DNA of 64,000 bases. It comes from Morganella morganii (lineage in GTDB: Bacteria > Pseudomonadota > Gammaproteobacteria > Enterobacterales > Enterobacteriaceae). Both the position numbers and the translations under genes were made by a program. Under the pieces are notes generated by a model. That model was given only the letters and a program-made list of their open reading frames with translations. It had not been told where the DNA came from and searched no databases. Positions 29,127-39,839 of this stretch are shown here, piece by piece (the first letter of the stretch is position 1; every line of letters begins with the position of its first letter). Location: assembly GCF_003996855.1 (NCBI RefSeq), contig NZ_NRQY01000001.1:1561987-1625986 (forward strand). The letters are read 5' to 3'.

Positions 29127-29912
29127 TTGGATATTTTATTAACACTGAAATCAGAAGGTCATTTATTTGCCGATCCGCGGCGGATTTCCCTGCTCAAGCA
29201 GGTCAAAGTGACCGGCTCCATCAGTCAGGGAGCAAAACTTGCCGGGATCAGTTACAAAAGCGCCTGGGATGCCATCAATGAGATGAACCAGCTTACCGAG
29301 GAAACCATTGTTGACCGGGCGACCGGCGGCAAAGGCGGCGGCGGCGCGACACTGACGCGCTATGGTGAGCGCTTACTTCAGCTTTATGATTTGCTGGCAC
29401 AAATCCAGCAGAAGGCGTTTGATGTCCTCAAAGAGGATTCACTGCCGCTCGACAGCCTGCTGGCAGCCATCTCCCGCTTCTCATTGCAGACCAGTGCCCG
29501 CAACCAGTTTTTCGGCACGATTATGTCGCGCAACCATACTCATGTGCAGCAGCATGTTAATGTCCTGCTGGCCGATAAAAAAACGGAGCTTGCGGTCGCG
29601 CTGACCGAACAAAGCGCCAACCGGCTGGGTTTATCCGTAGGTAAAGAAGTACTCACTCTGATTAAAGCACCATGGGTGAAAATCAGTAAATCCGCCGGAA
29701 ATGATGCGGATTATGACAACCGGCTGATCGGACGAATCTGTTCCGTTGCCAGAGGTGCGGAAAACAGTGAGGTGATGGTGACACTGACCGGCGGCGCACA
29801 GTTATGTGCAACTGTGGATAATCAGGATGCTGATAATCAGCAACTGAAAGAAGGTGATGAGGTTACAGCTCTGTTTAATGCAGACCAGGTGATTATTGCC
29901 ACACTGTGCTGA
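29127..29912 (+). CDS. modE: Molybdate-responsive transcriptional regulator ModE
   Basis: Represses modABC and activates moaA and molybdoenzyme genes when it binds molybdate. The 261-residue protein has an N-terminal winged helix (SISQGAKLAGISYKSAWDAINEMNQL, then ATGGKGGGGATLTRYGERL) and two tandem C-terminal Mop domains beginning TSARNQFFGTI. The best start is TTG 29127 with GGGG nine bases upstream. It matches the E. coli length and gives LLTLKSEGHLFADPRRISLLKQ. Target boxes are predicted at 27922 and 12979 in this window. Confidence 0.96.
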   Translation: MDILLTLKSEGHLFADPRRISLLKQVKVTGSISQGAKLAGISYKSAWDAINEMNQLTEETIVDRATGGKGGGGATLTRYGERLLQLYDLLAQIQQKAFDVLKEDSLPLDSLLAAISRFSLQTSARNQFFGTIMSRNHTHVQQHVNVLLADKKTELAVALTEQSANRLGLSVGKEVLTLIKAPWVKISKSAGNDADYDNRLIGRICSVARGAENSEVMVTLTGGAQLCATVDNQDADNQQLKEGDEVTALFNADQVIIATLC

Positions 29913-29913
29913 T

Positions 29914-29939
29914 AAAAGCCGCCGCTGACGGCGGCTTTT
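29914..29939. terminator. Bidirectional terminator between modE and cpdB
   Basis: Arms AAAAGCCGCC and GGCGGCTTTT around a 6-base loop lie immediately after the modE stop and 13 bases before the cpdB stop on the other strand. Confidence 0.92.
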
Positions 29940-29952
29940 CGTCAGTAACTGC

Positions 29953-31902
29953 TTACTTCGCTGTTAAATCAACCTGATAAACCGCAAAGCCCACATCATC
30001 AGTGCCTGCCCGCGTCATCGGATAACGGGCATTCTCTTTAATGAACTGCGTGGCTTTTTCACCCGGTGAGGTTTCAAAGCGGATATCTAATTTTTTATCC
30101 GTTTTCACCGGCACAAATCTCCAGTTCTGCTCTGCCCGTGCCGATACACCGCCTTTCTCTTTGGTTTCTGCCGCGATATAGCCGGCCAGCACACTGCGGT
30201 TTTCATCCGGTGAGGCAAACGCAATATGTTTGTCGCCGGTTCCGGCAAATTTTCCGCCGTAAGCACGGTAGTTATTGGTGGCGACCAGGAAAACCGCTTT
30301 CGGATCAATCGGTTTACCCTGATAAGTCACATTTTTGATACGGTTAGCCTGCGGATTGACCGTCTGACACTCCACGTCATATTTTGCCGGTTGTGTCAGG
30401 TCTATCTGATAGTTGATCCCGGAAATGGTATCGAAATTATAGGTTCTGAAACCATCCCAGTTGACCAGGCTTTGCGGTGCTTCAGACTGCGGATCAATCT
30501 GATTAAACATCCCAGCGGAACACTCCAGCCATTCTGTGACTTCCGCTCCGGTCGCTTTCACCACCACCAGCGTATTCGGGTAGAGATAAAGGTCGGCCGC
30601 GTTGCGGAATGTCATATCCCCTTTTTCCACCTCAACGAAATCAGCAGGGGCATTTTTGCGTCCGCCCACTTTAAACGGCGCGGCGGCTGACAGCACCGGC
30701 AAATCCGCCAGATCCGGATCACCCTGAATAAAGCGGCGGGTATAATCAGTCTGCGCATTATTCACAATCTGCACAGTCGGGTCGCTCTGCAACAGCGCGA
30801 GGTAGCTGTACATATTATCCGGCGACTTACCAATCAGTTTACCGACAAAAGTCCGGGTCGCATTGTGCTGCTCATCAATCACAGAGGCCAGCTTGTCATC
30901 CCGCGCCACCAGCGGCTTTTTATTGACCTTGTCATAAACCGGACGTGCCTGTGATTTGGCATCCGCCACTTTCCACGCGCCGTCATCATTATTCAGTACC
31001 AGATCCACCACACCGAGATGATCACCCCACTGGCCCGGCATCACCGCCGGAATACCGTTGACGGTTCCCTGTTCAATATTAACGCCGTTGATATCCGCGA
31101 AATCTTTCCCCGGAAATACGCCGTGCGAGTGACCGAACATAATGGCATTAATACCTGGGACTTCACTGAGATAATACACCGAGTTCTCTGCCATCGCTTT
31201 ATACGGCTCCTGAGAAAAACCGGAGTGCGGAATAGCAACAATGATATCGGCACCTTCCGCTTTCATTTGCGGCACAAATTTTTTCGCAGTTTCCGTAATA
31301 TCATTAACGCGGACTTTTCCTTCCAGATTGGCTTTATCCCAGATAAGGATCTGCGGCGGCACAAAACCGATATAACCGATTTTAATGATATGCTCTTTAC
31401 CATCGCGATCTTTGACCGGGGTATCAACGATAATATAAGGCGTAAACAGATTCTTACCGGTTTTCTCATCAATAATATTGGCATTTACATACGGAAAATC
31501 CGCACCGGCAATGGCTTTTTGCAGATAATCCAGGCCAAAGTTAAATTCATGGTTACCGAAATTCCCGACGGTATAACCCATGGTATTCATTAATTTGTGT
31601 GCCGGATGTGCCTCGCCGTCATTCAGTCCTTTACTGACCATATAATCGGCCAGCGGACTGCCCTGAATTAAATCCCCGTTATCCACTAATACCGCATTGG
31701 TGGCTTCATTTTTTGCCGCATTAATTAACCCGGCGGTGCGGACTAAACCAAACTGTTCCGTCGGTTTATCTTTAAAATAATCAAAATCAATTAAGTTACT
31801 GTGAATATCGGAGGTTTCCATCACCCGCAAATCCACCGTTGCGGCATTAACCGTTCCGCTGATCAGTAATGCCAGTACCGAATACGTTAATCCTGTTTTC
31901 AC
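29953..31902 (-). CDS. cpdB: 2',3'-cyclic-nucleotide 2'-phosphodiesterase/3'-nucleotidase CpdB
   Basis: Periplasmic bifunctional enzyme that salvages 2',3'-cyclic nucleotides and 3'-nucleotides. The 649-residue precursor has a signal peptide ending TVNA. It carries the metallophosphoesterase motifs [32 protein letters not shown] and [10 protein letters not shown], followed by the 5'-nucleotidase C-terminal domain ([12 protein letters not shown]). In E. coli cpdB is elsewhere on the chromosome. Here it splits modE from modF. Confidence 0.96.
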   Translation of the reverse strand: MKTGLTYSVLALLISGTVNAATVDLRVMETSDIHSNLIDFDYFKDKPTEQFGLVRTAGLINAAKNEATNAVLVDNGDLIQGSPLADYMVSKGLNDGEAHPAHKLMNTMGYTVGNFGNHEFNFGLDYLQKAIAGADFPYVNANIIDEKTGKNLFTPYIIVDTPVKDRDGKEHIIKIGYIGFVPPQILIWDKANLEGKVRVNDITETAKKFVPQMKAEGADIIVAIPHSGFSQEPYKAMAENSVYYLSEVPGINAIMFGHSHGVFPGKDFADINGVNIEQGTVNGIPAVMPGQWGDHLGVVDLVLNNDDGAWKVADAKSQARPVYDKVNKKPLVARDDKLASVIDEQHNATRTFVGKLIGKSPDNMYSYLALLQSDPTVQIVNNAQTDYTRRFIQGDPDLADLPVLSAAAPFKVGGRKNAPADFVEVEKGDMTFRNAADLYLYPNTLVVVKATGAEVTEWLECSAGMFNQIDPQSEAPQSLVNWDGFRTYNFDTISGINYQIDLTQPAKYDVECQTVNPQANRIKNVTYQGKPIDPKAVFLVATNNYRAYGGKFAGTGDKHIAFASPDENRSVLAGYIAAETKEKGGVSARAEQNWRFVPVKTDKKLDIRFETSPGEKATQFIKENARYPMTRAGTDDVGFAVYQVDLTAK

Positions 31903-31920
31903 CCTAATCCCCTCTTCCGG

Positions 31921-33840
31921 TTAATGTTCTGCTGCTGTTATTTTGTCAGTTTTTATACCGTTTTCTGCCAGTAATTTCTGCATGGTGTAATCTTTATCAT
32001 CGATAGTGTATGACACCAGACCATTAAATGATGAACGGGAATTATGACGGCTGTATTTAAACGGAATAACCACATCGCCCTGTTTATTAATCACACCCCA
32101 GTGATCATCTTTTTCTGCCAGTGCGTAGCCGTTATCAAAATCACGCGCATTATTATAGACAGGCGAAATCACTTCATGACCTGCTGAATCCGTAAACCCA
32201 TGCAGGCGGTTGCGCTGAACATGAATCATATTGTCACGGAATCCTTCCGCTTTATCGTAACCGGTCAGTGTCAGAAAAATATCACCTTCCGGGTTAAGAA
32301 AATAAAATGTCTTATCCGCTGTTTCTATTTTATCTTCAATGAAAAAACCCGGACCAAAGATAAGCGAGTTATTACCCCCTTTTTCTATCCGGTAATCGGT
32401 TACCGGCAGGATCGTTACGCCCTTATCATTAATGATATGGTATCCCTGTTTGTCCTCATAATAGAAAAAGCCTGATTGCCCGTCCGGAAATTCAAGTGTG
32501 CGGATACGCAGATTTTCACCGGAAAACACGACCGGTTTTTCATTCATCGTATTAAATAACAGAATTTCGTTTTCTTTCCCGATAACAAAGGCATCATCTG
32601 ACAAACTGAAAACACTGTCCATCTCTGTTACCAGCTCAGATTTTTTATTTTTCACATCCAGTTTGTGAAGCTGATAATGTGTAATCTGATCTTCATAACC
32701 ATCATCATCTTTTTTCGTCTCAACAGACTTTGTAAAAAAATAGTCTGCTGTCAGACTGTAAGGCCGGTTCTTTCCGTTATTGAGAATTTCATTTCCGTTC
32801 TGGTCAATGATATAAAACACCTTTGTTTTTTCATCCCCGACTACCGGATATAATTCGGTATATTTCGGTGTAATAGTCGTATTACGGGCTTCTCCGGCTT
32901 TATCTTTTATCGCGTAAACCGTGACTGCCACAGGTGTACCATGAAAAAGGCAGGCAACCCGGTAAGTATCCGGCTCATCGGTCTCCTGCTCAAAACACTC
33001 ATAATATGCGGCAACCTTGTGTATCAGTTGTTCTTTAGTCTTACTATCTGAAGCCTTAACAGCCCCCTCCACAAACCGTTTCATTTTGTCATTAAAGCCA
33101 ATCCCGCCCCGCACACAGGAAGAAGAGGATAAAATTTTACCGTTTTTGTCAGTAATATCTTCACCACCAATAACCAAGTCCCCCTCCAGGGTATAACTCA
33201 GATAGTTTTTATCTTTTTCTGCCAGTTTCAGGGTGAAATCCGGTTGTACAATTGCCGTGTTATCCGCAGTAAGGGAATAAGGCACAAGCTCATTAATATA
33301 ATGATAAGTAATATCGGCAGTGATATTTTTTACTGTTCTATGCGTATCAAGCCGTAATGCGCCGTCCAGCTTTTCATTTCTGTTTTCTTCACTGCCATCC
33401 ATATAGATAATATTTTTTATTTTCACCACCGGCTGCTGCTTTGATGGCATTTCCTTTATATCAAAATGAATGAACGAATAATTGTGATACAGTTCCTGAC
33501 TGAATGACAGTGTGTTAATAACATCATCCAGAGCCGTCTTATATTCTTCTGCACTCAGAACAGAATAGCCTTTTTTATAATTTTCATCTGACGGCAGGAT
33601 CTGTGTCCGTTCATTATATAAATCATCTGCCCGGCTCAGACGGGAAAAAAATTCAAACCGTTCTTTATCCTGCTGAATTTTTTCAGCAGATTCTTCCAGC
33701 GTTAAACCATCAAATTCGGATGCGACATAATCCAGTGACGCCTGTGACGGTTCCGGTAATTTTTCTTCACGTAATAATAACCAGGATATCCCGGCCGTAA
33801 TAATCAGCAGACAAAGAACAACAGCAACCTTCTTTTTCAT
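31921..33840 (-). CDS. WG-repeat membrane-anchored protein, unknown function
   Basis: I set the start at ATG 33840 (639 residues, MKKKVAVVLCLLIITAGISWLLL) because it opens with a signal anchor and has AAGGG upstream. The in-frame extension to 33987 looks non-coding. The large body, mostly Lys/Asp/Glu-rich, has no domain I can name until the C-terminal ~110 residues. These carry KWG/WG-type repeats such as LHGFTDSAGHEVISPVYNNARDFDNGYALAEKDDHWGVINKQGDVVIPFKY. It is probably periplasmic. It is 19 bases upstream of cpdB on the same strand, so they may be cotranscribed. E. coli has no similar gene here. Confidence 0.7.
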   Translation of the reverse strand: MKKKVAVVLCLLIITAGISWLLLREEKLPEPSQASLDYVASEFDGLTLEESAEKIQQDKERFEFFSRLSRADDLYNERTQILPSDENYKKGYSVLSAEEYKTALDDVINTLSFSQELYHNYSFIHFDIKEMPSKQQPVVKIKNIIYMDGSEENRNEKLDGALRLDTHRTVKNITADITYHYINELVPYSLTADNTAIVQPDFTLKLAEKDKNYLSYTLEGDLVIGGEDITDKNGKILSSSSCVRGGIGFNDKMKRFVEGAVKASDSKTKEQLIHKVAAYYECFEQETDEPDTYRVACLFHGTPVAVTVYAIKDKAGEARNTTITPKYTELYPVVGDEKTKVFYIIDQNGNEILNNGKNRPYSLTADYFFTKSVETKKDDDGYEDQITHYQLHKLDVKNKKSELVTEMDSVFSLSDDAFVIGKENEILLFNTMNEKPVVFSGENLRIRTLEFPDGQSGFFYYEDKQGYHIINDKGVTILPVTDYRIEKGGNNSLIFGPGFFIEDKIETADKTFYFLNPEGDIFLTLTGYDKAEGFRDNMIHVQRNRLHGFTDSAGHEVISPVYNNARDFDNGYALAEKDDHWGVINKQGDVVIPFKYSRHNSRSSFNGLVSYTIDDKDYTMQKLLAENGIKTDKITAAEH

Positions 33841-34046
33841 CCTTGTACCCTTCCGTATAAACATATTTAATGCCGGCCAGTGCAGGTTAAAAGTATAACA
33901 AAAACAGCAGACTGAATAATGACGTTTCTGTGAAGCAGGTCTTCTTTTCATGATACAGAATGTAACAACTGCACCATATCTTGACATCGCTGCCTGTTCC
34001 GCTTATTTCTGGGGAATAATTAAACTAATAATTAAGGCAGTTCACT

Positions 34047-35498
34047 ATGGCACATCTGCATATTACACAAGGGATTTTCCGGATAAGTCCGGATAAACAG
34101 CTTGCTGTTCCGTCACTGCAACTGGAAACCGGGCAGCATCATGCCTTTATCGGCACTAACGGCAGCGGAAAATCAGCTCTTGCCCGTGCACTGATACAGG
34201 AACTGCCGCTGCTCTCAGGGGAAATGACCACGACTTTCCGCCGTCCTGTACTGGTCGCGTTTGAAAAATTACAGGCGCTGATTGATGAAGAATGGAACCG
34301 CAATAATACCGACCTGATTGACGGCGATGACACCGACAACGGCCGCACTACCGCTGATATTATTCAGGCAGAATACCGTGATAATGAGCGCTGCCTGCAA
34401 CTGGCGGCGCAGTTCGGTATTTCCGATCGCCTGTCACGCCGCTTTAAATACCTTTCCTCCGGCGAAACCCGTAAAGCCCTGCTGTGTCAGGCACTGATGA
34501 CAGAGCCTGATCTGCTGGTGCTGGATGAACCTTATGACGGGCTGGATGCTGATTCCCGCCGGATGCTCAGTGAGATGCTGGCAGAGCTTGCAGCGGGCGG
34601 GCTGACCGTTATCCTGATCCTCAACCGCTTCAGTGATATTCCGGACTTTATCACCCGTGCCGAGCTGCTGACAGAATGCGTGCTGACACCGGCGGACACC
34701 TTATCTGCACTGTTACAGGCACAACTGGCCCGCAGTGAGCAGACGGAGCATCTGACGCTGCCGGGGCGGGATGACTCGGCCGCAGAACACCTTGCCCCGG
34801 ATATTCCGCGGGTGATCCTCAATCACGGCTGTGTCAGCTATAACGATAAACCTATTATCAATGATCTGACCTGGCAGGTGCTGCCCGGCGAGCACTGGCA
34901 GATCACCGGTGAAAACGGCGCGGGCAAATCCACACTGCTCAGCCTTATCACCGGCGACCATCCGCAGGGCTACAGCAACGACCTGACGCTGTTCGGCCGC
35001 CGCCGCGGCAGTGGTGAAACTGTGTGGGATATCAAACGGCATATCGGGTATGTCAGCAACAGCATCCACCTCAGTTACCGTGTGAATATCAGTGTGCGTA
35101 ACACACTGATTTCCGGATTTTTTGATTCTGTCGGACTTTATCAGAAACCCTCAGACCGGCAGGTAAAACTGGCGGATGAATGGCTGGCGCTGCTCGGCCT
35201 GAAAGCTTACCGCGATGCGCCGTTTCACAGCCTGTCATGGGGACAGCAGCGGCTGGTACTGATTGCCAGAGCGCTGGTGAAACATCCGGCGCTTCTGATC
35301 CTTGATGAGCCGTTACAGGGGCTGGATACACTCAACCGCCTGCTGGTACTGCGTTTTATCGACATTATGATAAGTCGCGGTGATACGCAGTTGCTGTTTG
35401 TCAGTCATCACAGTGAAGATACCCCGGCCTGTATCAACCGGCGGCTGGCATTTATTCCTGATAACGGCAGTTATCGTTACGAAATCAATACGTTGTAA
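34047..35498 (+). CDS. modF: Molybdate-linked duplicated ABC ATPase ModF
   Basis: Cytoplasmic protein with two ABC ATPase domains and no membrane partner in the operon, historically tied to molybdate metabolism and photorepair (PhrA). The 483-residue product shows GTNGSGKS at 36-43, LSSGETRKALLCQAL and LVLDEPYDGLD, then GENGAGKST, SLSWGQQRLVLIARAL and LILDEPLQGLD. It matches E. coli ModF throughout. In E. coli it follows modE directly. Here it is 4.1 kb away and must have its own promoter. I see no ModE box in the 206 bases before it. Confidence 0.95.
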   Translation: MAHLHITQGIFRISPDKQLAVPSLQLETGQHHAFIGTNGSGKSALARALIQELPLLSGEMTTTFRRPVLVAFEKLQALIDEEWNRNNTDLIDGDDTDNGRTTADIIQAEYRDNERCLQLAAQFGISDRLSRRFKYLSSGETRKALLCQALMTEPDLLVLDEPYDGLDADSRRMLSEMLAELAAGGLTVILILNRFSDIPDFITRAELLTECVLTPADTLSALLQAQLARSEQTEHLTLPGRDDSAAEHLAPDIPRVILNHGCVSYNDKPIINDLTWQVLPGEHWQITGENGAGKSTLLSLITGDHPQGYSNDLTLFGRRRGSGETVWDIKRHIGYVSNSIHLSYRVNISVRNTLISGFFDSVGLYQKPSDRQVKLADEWLALLGLKAYRDAPFHSLSWGQQRLVLIARALVKHPALLILDEPLQGLDTLNRLLVLRFIDIMISRGDTQLLFVSHHSEDTPACINRRLAFIPDNGSYRYEINTL

Positions 35499-35509
35499 TC
35501 TGCTTATCA

Positions 35510-35550
35510 AACGGCTGTTTTACTTTTTTATTTCACCGGAAACAGCCGTT
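35510..35550 (+). terminator. Terminator of modF
   Basis: Perfect 11-bp stem AACGGCTGTTT / AAACAGCCGTT encloses 19 bases and is followed by GTTTT, 12 bases after the modF stop. Confidence 0.8.
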
Positions 35551-35684
35551 GTTTTCTGAATGTATTCAGTCCGTTATTAAGAACAATCTGATTAATAATC
35601 ATTATCAATTTTCTTTTTTACTGGTACATCACCCGCTTCTCTTTTACCCTGCGCACTCCTTTTCTGATTTTCTGACACGATCCC

Positions 35685-36485
35685 ATGACCTGGCTTTTAC
35701 TTGCATTATCTCTGCTGTTATTACAATTTAACCGGACGCTGTCACTGGCAGCACTTCTCACCGCCACTATCAGCGCGCTGTTCAGTGGTGTGATGGACTG
35801 GCACGCCCTGCTCACGCTGTGGTTTGTGATCCTGCTGGCGGTTGCACAGCCTTATACCGCACCGCGCTCATGGCCGCGTGCACTGGTGACACTCATGGTG
35901 ATCGCCGCTGCACTGGGGCTGGCTTTTCACCTGCTGCGGGGATTTCATAACCTGCGCTGGATGCTGCCGGAAGCCGCAGGACCGCACAGTCCGCCGTATT
36001 CATTCTGGCTGAATGCAGATAAAGCTCTGCTCCCGTTTGTTCTACTGATTATCATTCCGCAGTTGTTTGTCACAGCACCACTGCGCCGGGCCACCCGTCT
36101 GCGCTGGCTGTTACTGGTACTGTCGGTGCCTGCATTGCTGTTACTGGCCACAGCCCTTGGCGGACTGGGATTTGAACCTCATCTGCCGGGCTGGCTGCCG
36201 GTGTTTATGCTGGCAAATTTGTTTTTTGTCTCCCTAGCGGAGGAAGCGCTGTTCCGGGGCGCTATCCAGCAGGTGCTTTCCCGCTGGCTGCCGCCGTATG
36301 CCGCGCTGTTTATTGCTGCTGCTGTTTTCGGCCTGGCGCATCTTGCCGGCGGACCGCTGCTGGTCGTCTTCGCCGGTCTTGCCGGAGTTATCTACGGGCT
36401 GGCCTGGATGTGGAGCGGGCGGTTGTGGGTCGCAACCGCGTTTCACTTCGGTCTGAACCTCTGCCATCTGCTGTTTTTTACCTAG
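35685..36485 (+). CDS. CPBP-family intramembrane glutamic endopeptidase (CAAX/Abi type)
   Basis: 266-residue polytopic membrane protein with about eight hydrophobic segments. The CPBP motifs are in place: EEALFRG (Glu186, Glu187, Arg191), FGLAHLAGG with His219 and HFGLN with His254. It is thus probably an active membrane protease. Family members in bacteria include bacteriocin-immunity proteins and protein processors, and the substrate cannot be told here. It stands between modF and gpmA, where E. coli has no such gene. Confidence 0.85.
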   Translation: MTWLLLALSLLLLQFNRTLSLAALLTATISALFSGVMDWHALLTLWFVILLAVAQPYTAPRSWPRALVTLMVIAAALGLAFHLLRGFHNLRWMLPEAAGPHSPPYSFWLNADKALLPFVLLIIIPQLFVTAPLRRATRLRWLLLVLSVPALLLLATALGGLGFEPHLPGWLPVFMLANLFFVSLAEEALFRGAIQQVLSRWLPPYAALFIAAAVFGLAHLAGGPLLVVFAGLAGVIYGLAWMWSGRLWVATAFHFGLNLCHLLFFT

Positions 36486-36742
36486 CCGTTTAAAGTAGCG
36501 TAAAAAAAACGTTTTTTTCTGTGTATCACACTTTACGTAAACATTTTATAGCGGAATCGATTCAGTTTTAGTGTACACTATCCGGCAAACAGGACGGAAT
36601 TGATGCCTTCCGCGCAGCCCCCGGCAGAAATACCTGTGCGGAAAGTTTGCCGAAAGGCGCCGGTGACCAATATAATGGGCAATGTGCCGGGTCGGTTTCA
36701 ATTCTGAAACCCCCTATCTGAAACACAACAGGAGTTTACGCT

Positions 36743-37495
36743 ATGGCAGTAACTAAACTGGTGCTTGTACGTCACGGTGAAAGTGAGTGGAACAAAGAGA
36801 ACCGCTTTACCGGCTGGACTGATGTTGAGTTATCTGAAAAAGGCCGTGCTGAAGCACAAGAGGCTGGTCAGTTACTCAAAAAAGAAGGCTTCTCTTTTGA
36901 TTTCGCCTATACCTCTGTACTGAAACGCGCTATTCACACACTGTGGAATATCCTGGATCAGGTAAACCAGCAGTGGCTGCCGGTTGAGAAAAGCTGGAAA
37001 CTGAACGAACGTCATTACGGCGCACTCCAGGGTCTGGATAAAGCGGAAACCGCAGCAAAATACGGTGACGAGCAGGTCAAACTGTGGCGTCGCGGTTTTG
37101 CCATCACCCCGCCGGCACTGGAAAAAAGTGATGAACGTTTCCCGGGCCACGATCCGCGTTATGCGAAACTGGCTGAAAGTGAACTGCCTGCAACGGAAAG
37201 CCTGGCGATCACTATCGACCGCGTTGTTCCTTACTGGACTGATGTTATCAAACCACGCGTTGCCTCCGGCGAGAAAGTGATCATCGCCGCACACGGTAAC
37301 TCCCTGCGTGCACTGGTAAAATACCTGGATAACATGGGTGAAGATGAGATCCTCGAACTGAACATCCCGACCGCTGTGCCGCTGGTGTATGAGTTTGATG
37401 AAAACATGAAACCGCTGCGCCGCTACTACCTGGGTGACCAGGATGCGATTGCTGCCAAAGCTGCCGCGGTTGCCAACCAGGGTAAAGCGAAATAA
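36743..37495 (+). CDS. gpmA: 2,3-bisphosphoglycerate-dependent phosphoglycerate mutase GpmA
   Basis: Glycolytic enzyme interconverting 3- and 2-phosphoglycerate in the cytoplasm. The 250-residue protein has the phosphohistidine motif [10 protein letters not shown] with His11, [15 protein letters not shown], and the second catalytic histidine in [16 protein letters not shown] precedes the start. A small leader dyad, GGTTTCA/TGAAACC at 36694-36711, lies 30-50 bases upstream. A strong terminator follows. Codon usage looks strongly biased, as expected for a highly expressed gene. Confidence 0.98.
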   Translation: MAVTKLVLVRHGESEWNKENRFTGWTDVELSEKGRAEAQEAGQLLKKEGFSFDFAYTSVLKRAIHTLWNILDQVNQQWLPVEKSWKLNERHYGALQGLDKAETAAKYGDEQVKLWRRGFAITPPALEKSDERFPGHDPRYAKLAESELPATESLAITIDRVVPYWTDVIKPRVASGEKVIIAAHGNSLRALVKYLDNMGEDEILELNIPTAVPLVYEFDENMKPLRRYYLGDQDAIAAKAAAVANQGKAK

Positions 37496-37512
37496 TCCGT
37501 TTTCTCCGGTAA

Positions 37513-37541
37513 AAAAAACCCTGACATCGTCAGGGTTTTTT
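37513..37541. terminator. Bidirectional terminator between gpmA and aroG
   Basis: Arms AAAAAACCCTGAC and GTCAGGGTTTTTT with a 3-base loop lie between convergent genes. Confidence 0.93.
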
Positions 37542-37570
37542 ATTTTCTGCCATCCGGGTTACCGGTGTCA

Positions 37571-38623
37571 TCAGCCGCGGCGGGCTTTCACCGCATCTGA
37601 GAGCTGACGCAGCAGGGTGTCCGTATCTTGCCAGCCGATGCAGGCATCTGTCACGCTCTTACCGTACACGAGCGGCGCATCCCCCTCCAGGTTCTGATTT
37701 CCTTCCTCCAGATGACTTTCCACCATCACGCCCATAATGGCTTTCTCACCAGCGGCTACCTGCTGTGCCACATCAGTGCTCACATCCATCTGACGTTTAT
37801 ACTGTTTGCTGCTGTTGGCGTGGCTGAAATCGATCATGATACGCGGTGCCAGACCGGCCTGTGCCAGCCCGTCTTTTACCGCGCTGACATCTTCCGCGCT
37901 GTAGTTCGGCTTTTTACCGCCGCGCAGAATGATATGGCAGTCGCCGTTACCTGTGGTGTTAACAATGGCCGAGTGTCCCCACTTGGTCACGGACAGAAAA
38001 CAGTGCGGCGACCCGGCGGCATTAATCGCGTCAATCGCCACTTTAATCGTGCCGTCTGTGCCGTTTTTAAACCCGACCGGGCAGGACAACCCGGAGGCCA
38101 GCTCACGGTGTACCTGGGATTCAGTGGTACGCGCGCCGATAGCGCCCCAGCTCATCAGATCCGCCAGATACTGTGGTGTGATCATATCCAAGAACTCACC
38201 GGCAGCCGGTAAGCCTTTATCATTGATATCCAGCAGCAGTTTACGGGCAATACGCAGACCATCATTGATAGCGAAGGAGTGGTTAAGGTGCGGATCGTTA
38301 ATCAGCCCTTTCCAGCCGACTGTGGTGCGCGGTTTTTCAAAATAGACGCGCATAACGATTTCCAGCTCACCTTTCAGTTCGTTGCGCAGTGCCAGCAGGC
38401 GGTCAGCATATTCAACCGCCGCTTTCGGGTCGTGTATTGAACACGGCCCGATAACGACCAGCAGGCGGTCATCCCGGCCTTCCAGAATGTCGTGGATTGC
38501 ATGACGGGTGCGGCGAACGGTGTCTGCGGCAGTTTCAGTCGCGGGAAACGACTCTAATAACGCCACTGGCGGTAATAATTCCCGAATTTCTTTTATTTTT
38601 ACATCATCGTTCTGATAATTCAT
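37571..38623 (-). CDS. aroG: DAHP synthase, Phe-sensitive type (AroG)
   Basis: First enzyme of the shikimate pathway, condensing phosphoenolpyruvate and erythrose-4-phosphate. The 350-residue length equals E. coli AroG. Visible blocks are VVIGPCSIHDPKAAVEYADRL, RVYFEKPRTTVGWKGLINDPHL, SWGAIGARTTESQVHRELASGLSCPVGFKNGTDG and MIDFSHANSSKQ. The N-terminal arm (MNYQNDDVKIKEIRELLPP) is typical of the Phe-sensitive isozyme. I saw no full TyrR box upstream, unlike E. coli, only a lone TTTACA half-site. Confidence 0.96.
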   Translation of the reverse strand: MNYQNDDVKIKEIRELLPPVALLESFPATETAADTVRRTRHAIHDILEGRDDRLLVVIGPCSIHDPKAAVEYADRLLALRNELKGELEIVMRVYFEKPRTTVGWKGLINDPHLNHSFAINDGLRIARKLLLDINDKGLPAAGEFLDMITPQYLADLMSWGAIGARTTESQVHRELASGLSCPVGFKNGTDGTIKVAIDAINAAGSPHCFLSVTKWGHSAIVNTTGNGDCHIILRGGKKPNYSAEDVSAVKDGLAQAGLAPRIMIDFSHANSSKQYKRQMDVSTDVAQQVAAGEKAIMGVMVESHLEEGNQNLEGDAPLVYGKSVTDACIGWQDTDTLLRQLSDAVKARRG

Positions 38624-38821
38624 AACCCGTCTCTTCCGGTGTCCTGTTTCGTTATTGTCGTTATTTTAATCTAACTGCTTGTCAACAGGCTGTAAACAAT
38701 TAGCTGTCACCGGAATTGAAATTAATTTTTCGCCCCGAAAATATTCAGATCAACAGGACAAATTATTATGGATCAGACGGAAAACAGCGGCTTCATCAGT
38801 TGCTGCCTGTGAGAGGGGTAT

Positions 38822-39751
38822 TTATGCCGTTAATCCTGTTTTAATACGTTTAATCACGGTAAACAGGAGGACAATCACCAGACCGGCGACAAGGCCAAAC
38901 AACAGATTAGCAACCGGCGGTGTCATAAAATGCAGCACGCCGCCAAATGCCGGCACCAGCGCACTCTGCTGAGCCAGGTTCTCAATCAGGTTATGAATTA
39001 ACGGAATACCGTGTGTCAGAATGCCGCCGCCGACCATAAACATGGCGGCAGTTCCCACCACTGATAAGGTTTTCATCAAATACGGCGTGGCGTGGATCAG
39101 GCCGTCACCCAGCTTTTTCAGCAGTACGGCTGATTTCTTTTGCAGGTAAAATCCCAGGTCATCGAGTTTGACAATACCGGCCACCAGGCCGTACACCCCT
39201 ATAGTCATAATAACCGCGATCAGTGACAGCACCACCAGCTGATTGATAAAGGGAGACGCAGCAACAATCCCGAGTGTGATCGCAATAATCTCCGCTGATA
39301 ATACAAAGTCTGTGCGGATAGCCCCTTTAACTTTTCGTTTTTCGAATACTGCCAGCTCTTCCGGCGTCTGAATATCTTCAGCCGGTGCCGTTTCGCCGGA
39401 TTCACCTTCTGCTTTATGCAGAAATTTATGTGCCAGTTTTTCAGCACCTTCAAAACAGAGAAACGCCCCGCCGACCATCAGCAGCGGTGTGACCGCCCAG
39501 GGGGCGAAGGCGTTGATCAACATCGCCAGCGGCACCAGAATCAGTTTATTAAGAAAGGAACCTTTTGCCACCGCCCAGACCACCGGGATCTCCCGCTCTG
39601 CACGAACCCCAGCCACCTGCTGCGCATTCAGCGCCAGGTCATCCCCCAGCACCCCGGATGTCTTTTTGGCGGCCATTTTGGTCATCACAGAGACATCATC
39701 CAATACGGTTGCGATATCATCGAGTAGTGCGAGTAAGCTGCCACCGGCCAC
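38822..39751 (-). CDS. yedI: DUF808-family inner-membrane protein, YedI-like
   Basis: 309-residue polytopic membrane protein of unknown function, matching E. coli YedI. The start [46 protein letters not shown] is the DUF808 signature, and the C terminus has the [17 protein letters not shown] and [15 protein letters not shown] segments. About six to seven hydrophobic helices are visible. In E. coli yedI lies elsewhere. Here it stands where zitB and ybgS lie between aroG and pnuC. Confidence 0.88.
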   Translation of the reverse strand: MAGGSLLALLDDIATVLDDVSVMTKMAAKKTSGVLGDDLALNAQQVAGVRAEREIPVVWAVAKGSFLNKLILVPLAMLINAFAPWAVTPLLMVGGAFLCFEGAEKLAHKFLHKAEGESGETAPAEDIQTPEELAVFEKRKVKGAIRTDFVLSAEIIAITLGIVAASPFINQLVVLSLIAVIMTIGVYGLVAGIVKLDDLGFYLQKKSAVLLKKLGDGLIHATPYLMKTLSVVGTAAMFMVGGGILTHGIPLIHNLIENLAQQSALVPAFGGVLHFMTPPVANLLFGLVAGLVIVLLFTVIKRIKTGLTA

Positions 39752-39839
39752 AGGTATTTCCTTTTATTGCTGATTAATGAGAATCTGATTGTTATCTGAC
39801 TCTCATTATAATCACCAGGCTATTGCACTGAAAATAGTT

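Noticed and set aside
36502..36518. A-run/T-run palindrome centred on ACGT after the CPBP gene
   Set aside because: No GC stem. It is more likely low-complexity promoter DNA than a terminator.
38624..38700. TyrR box upstream of aroG
   Set aside because: Only one TTTACA half-site is present. No TGTAAA-N6-TTTACA pair was found.
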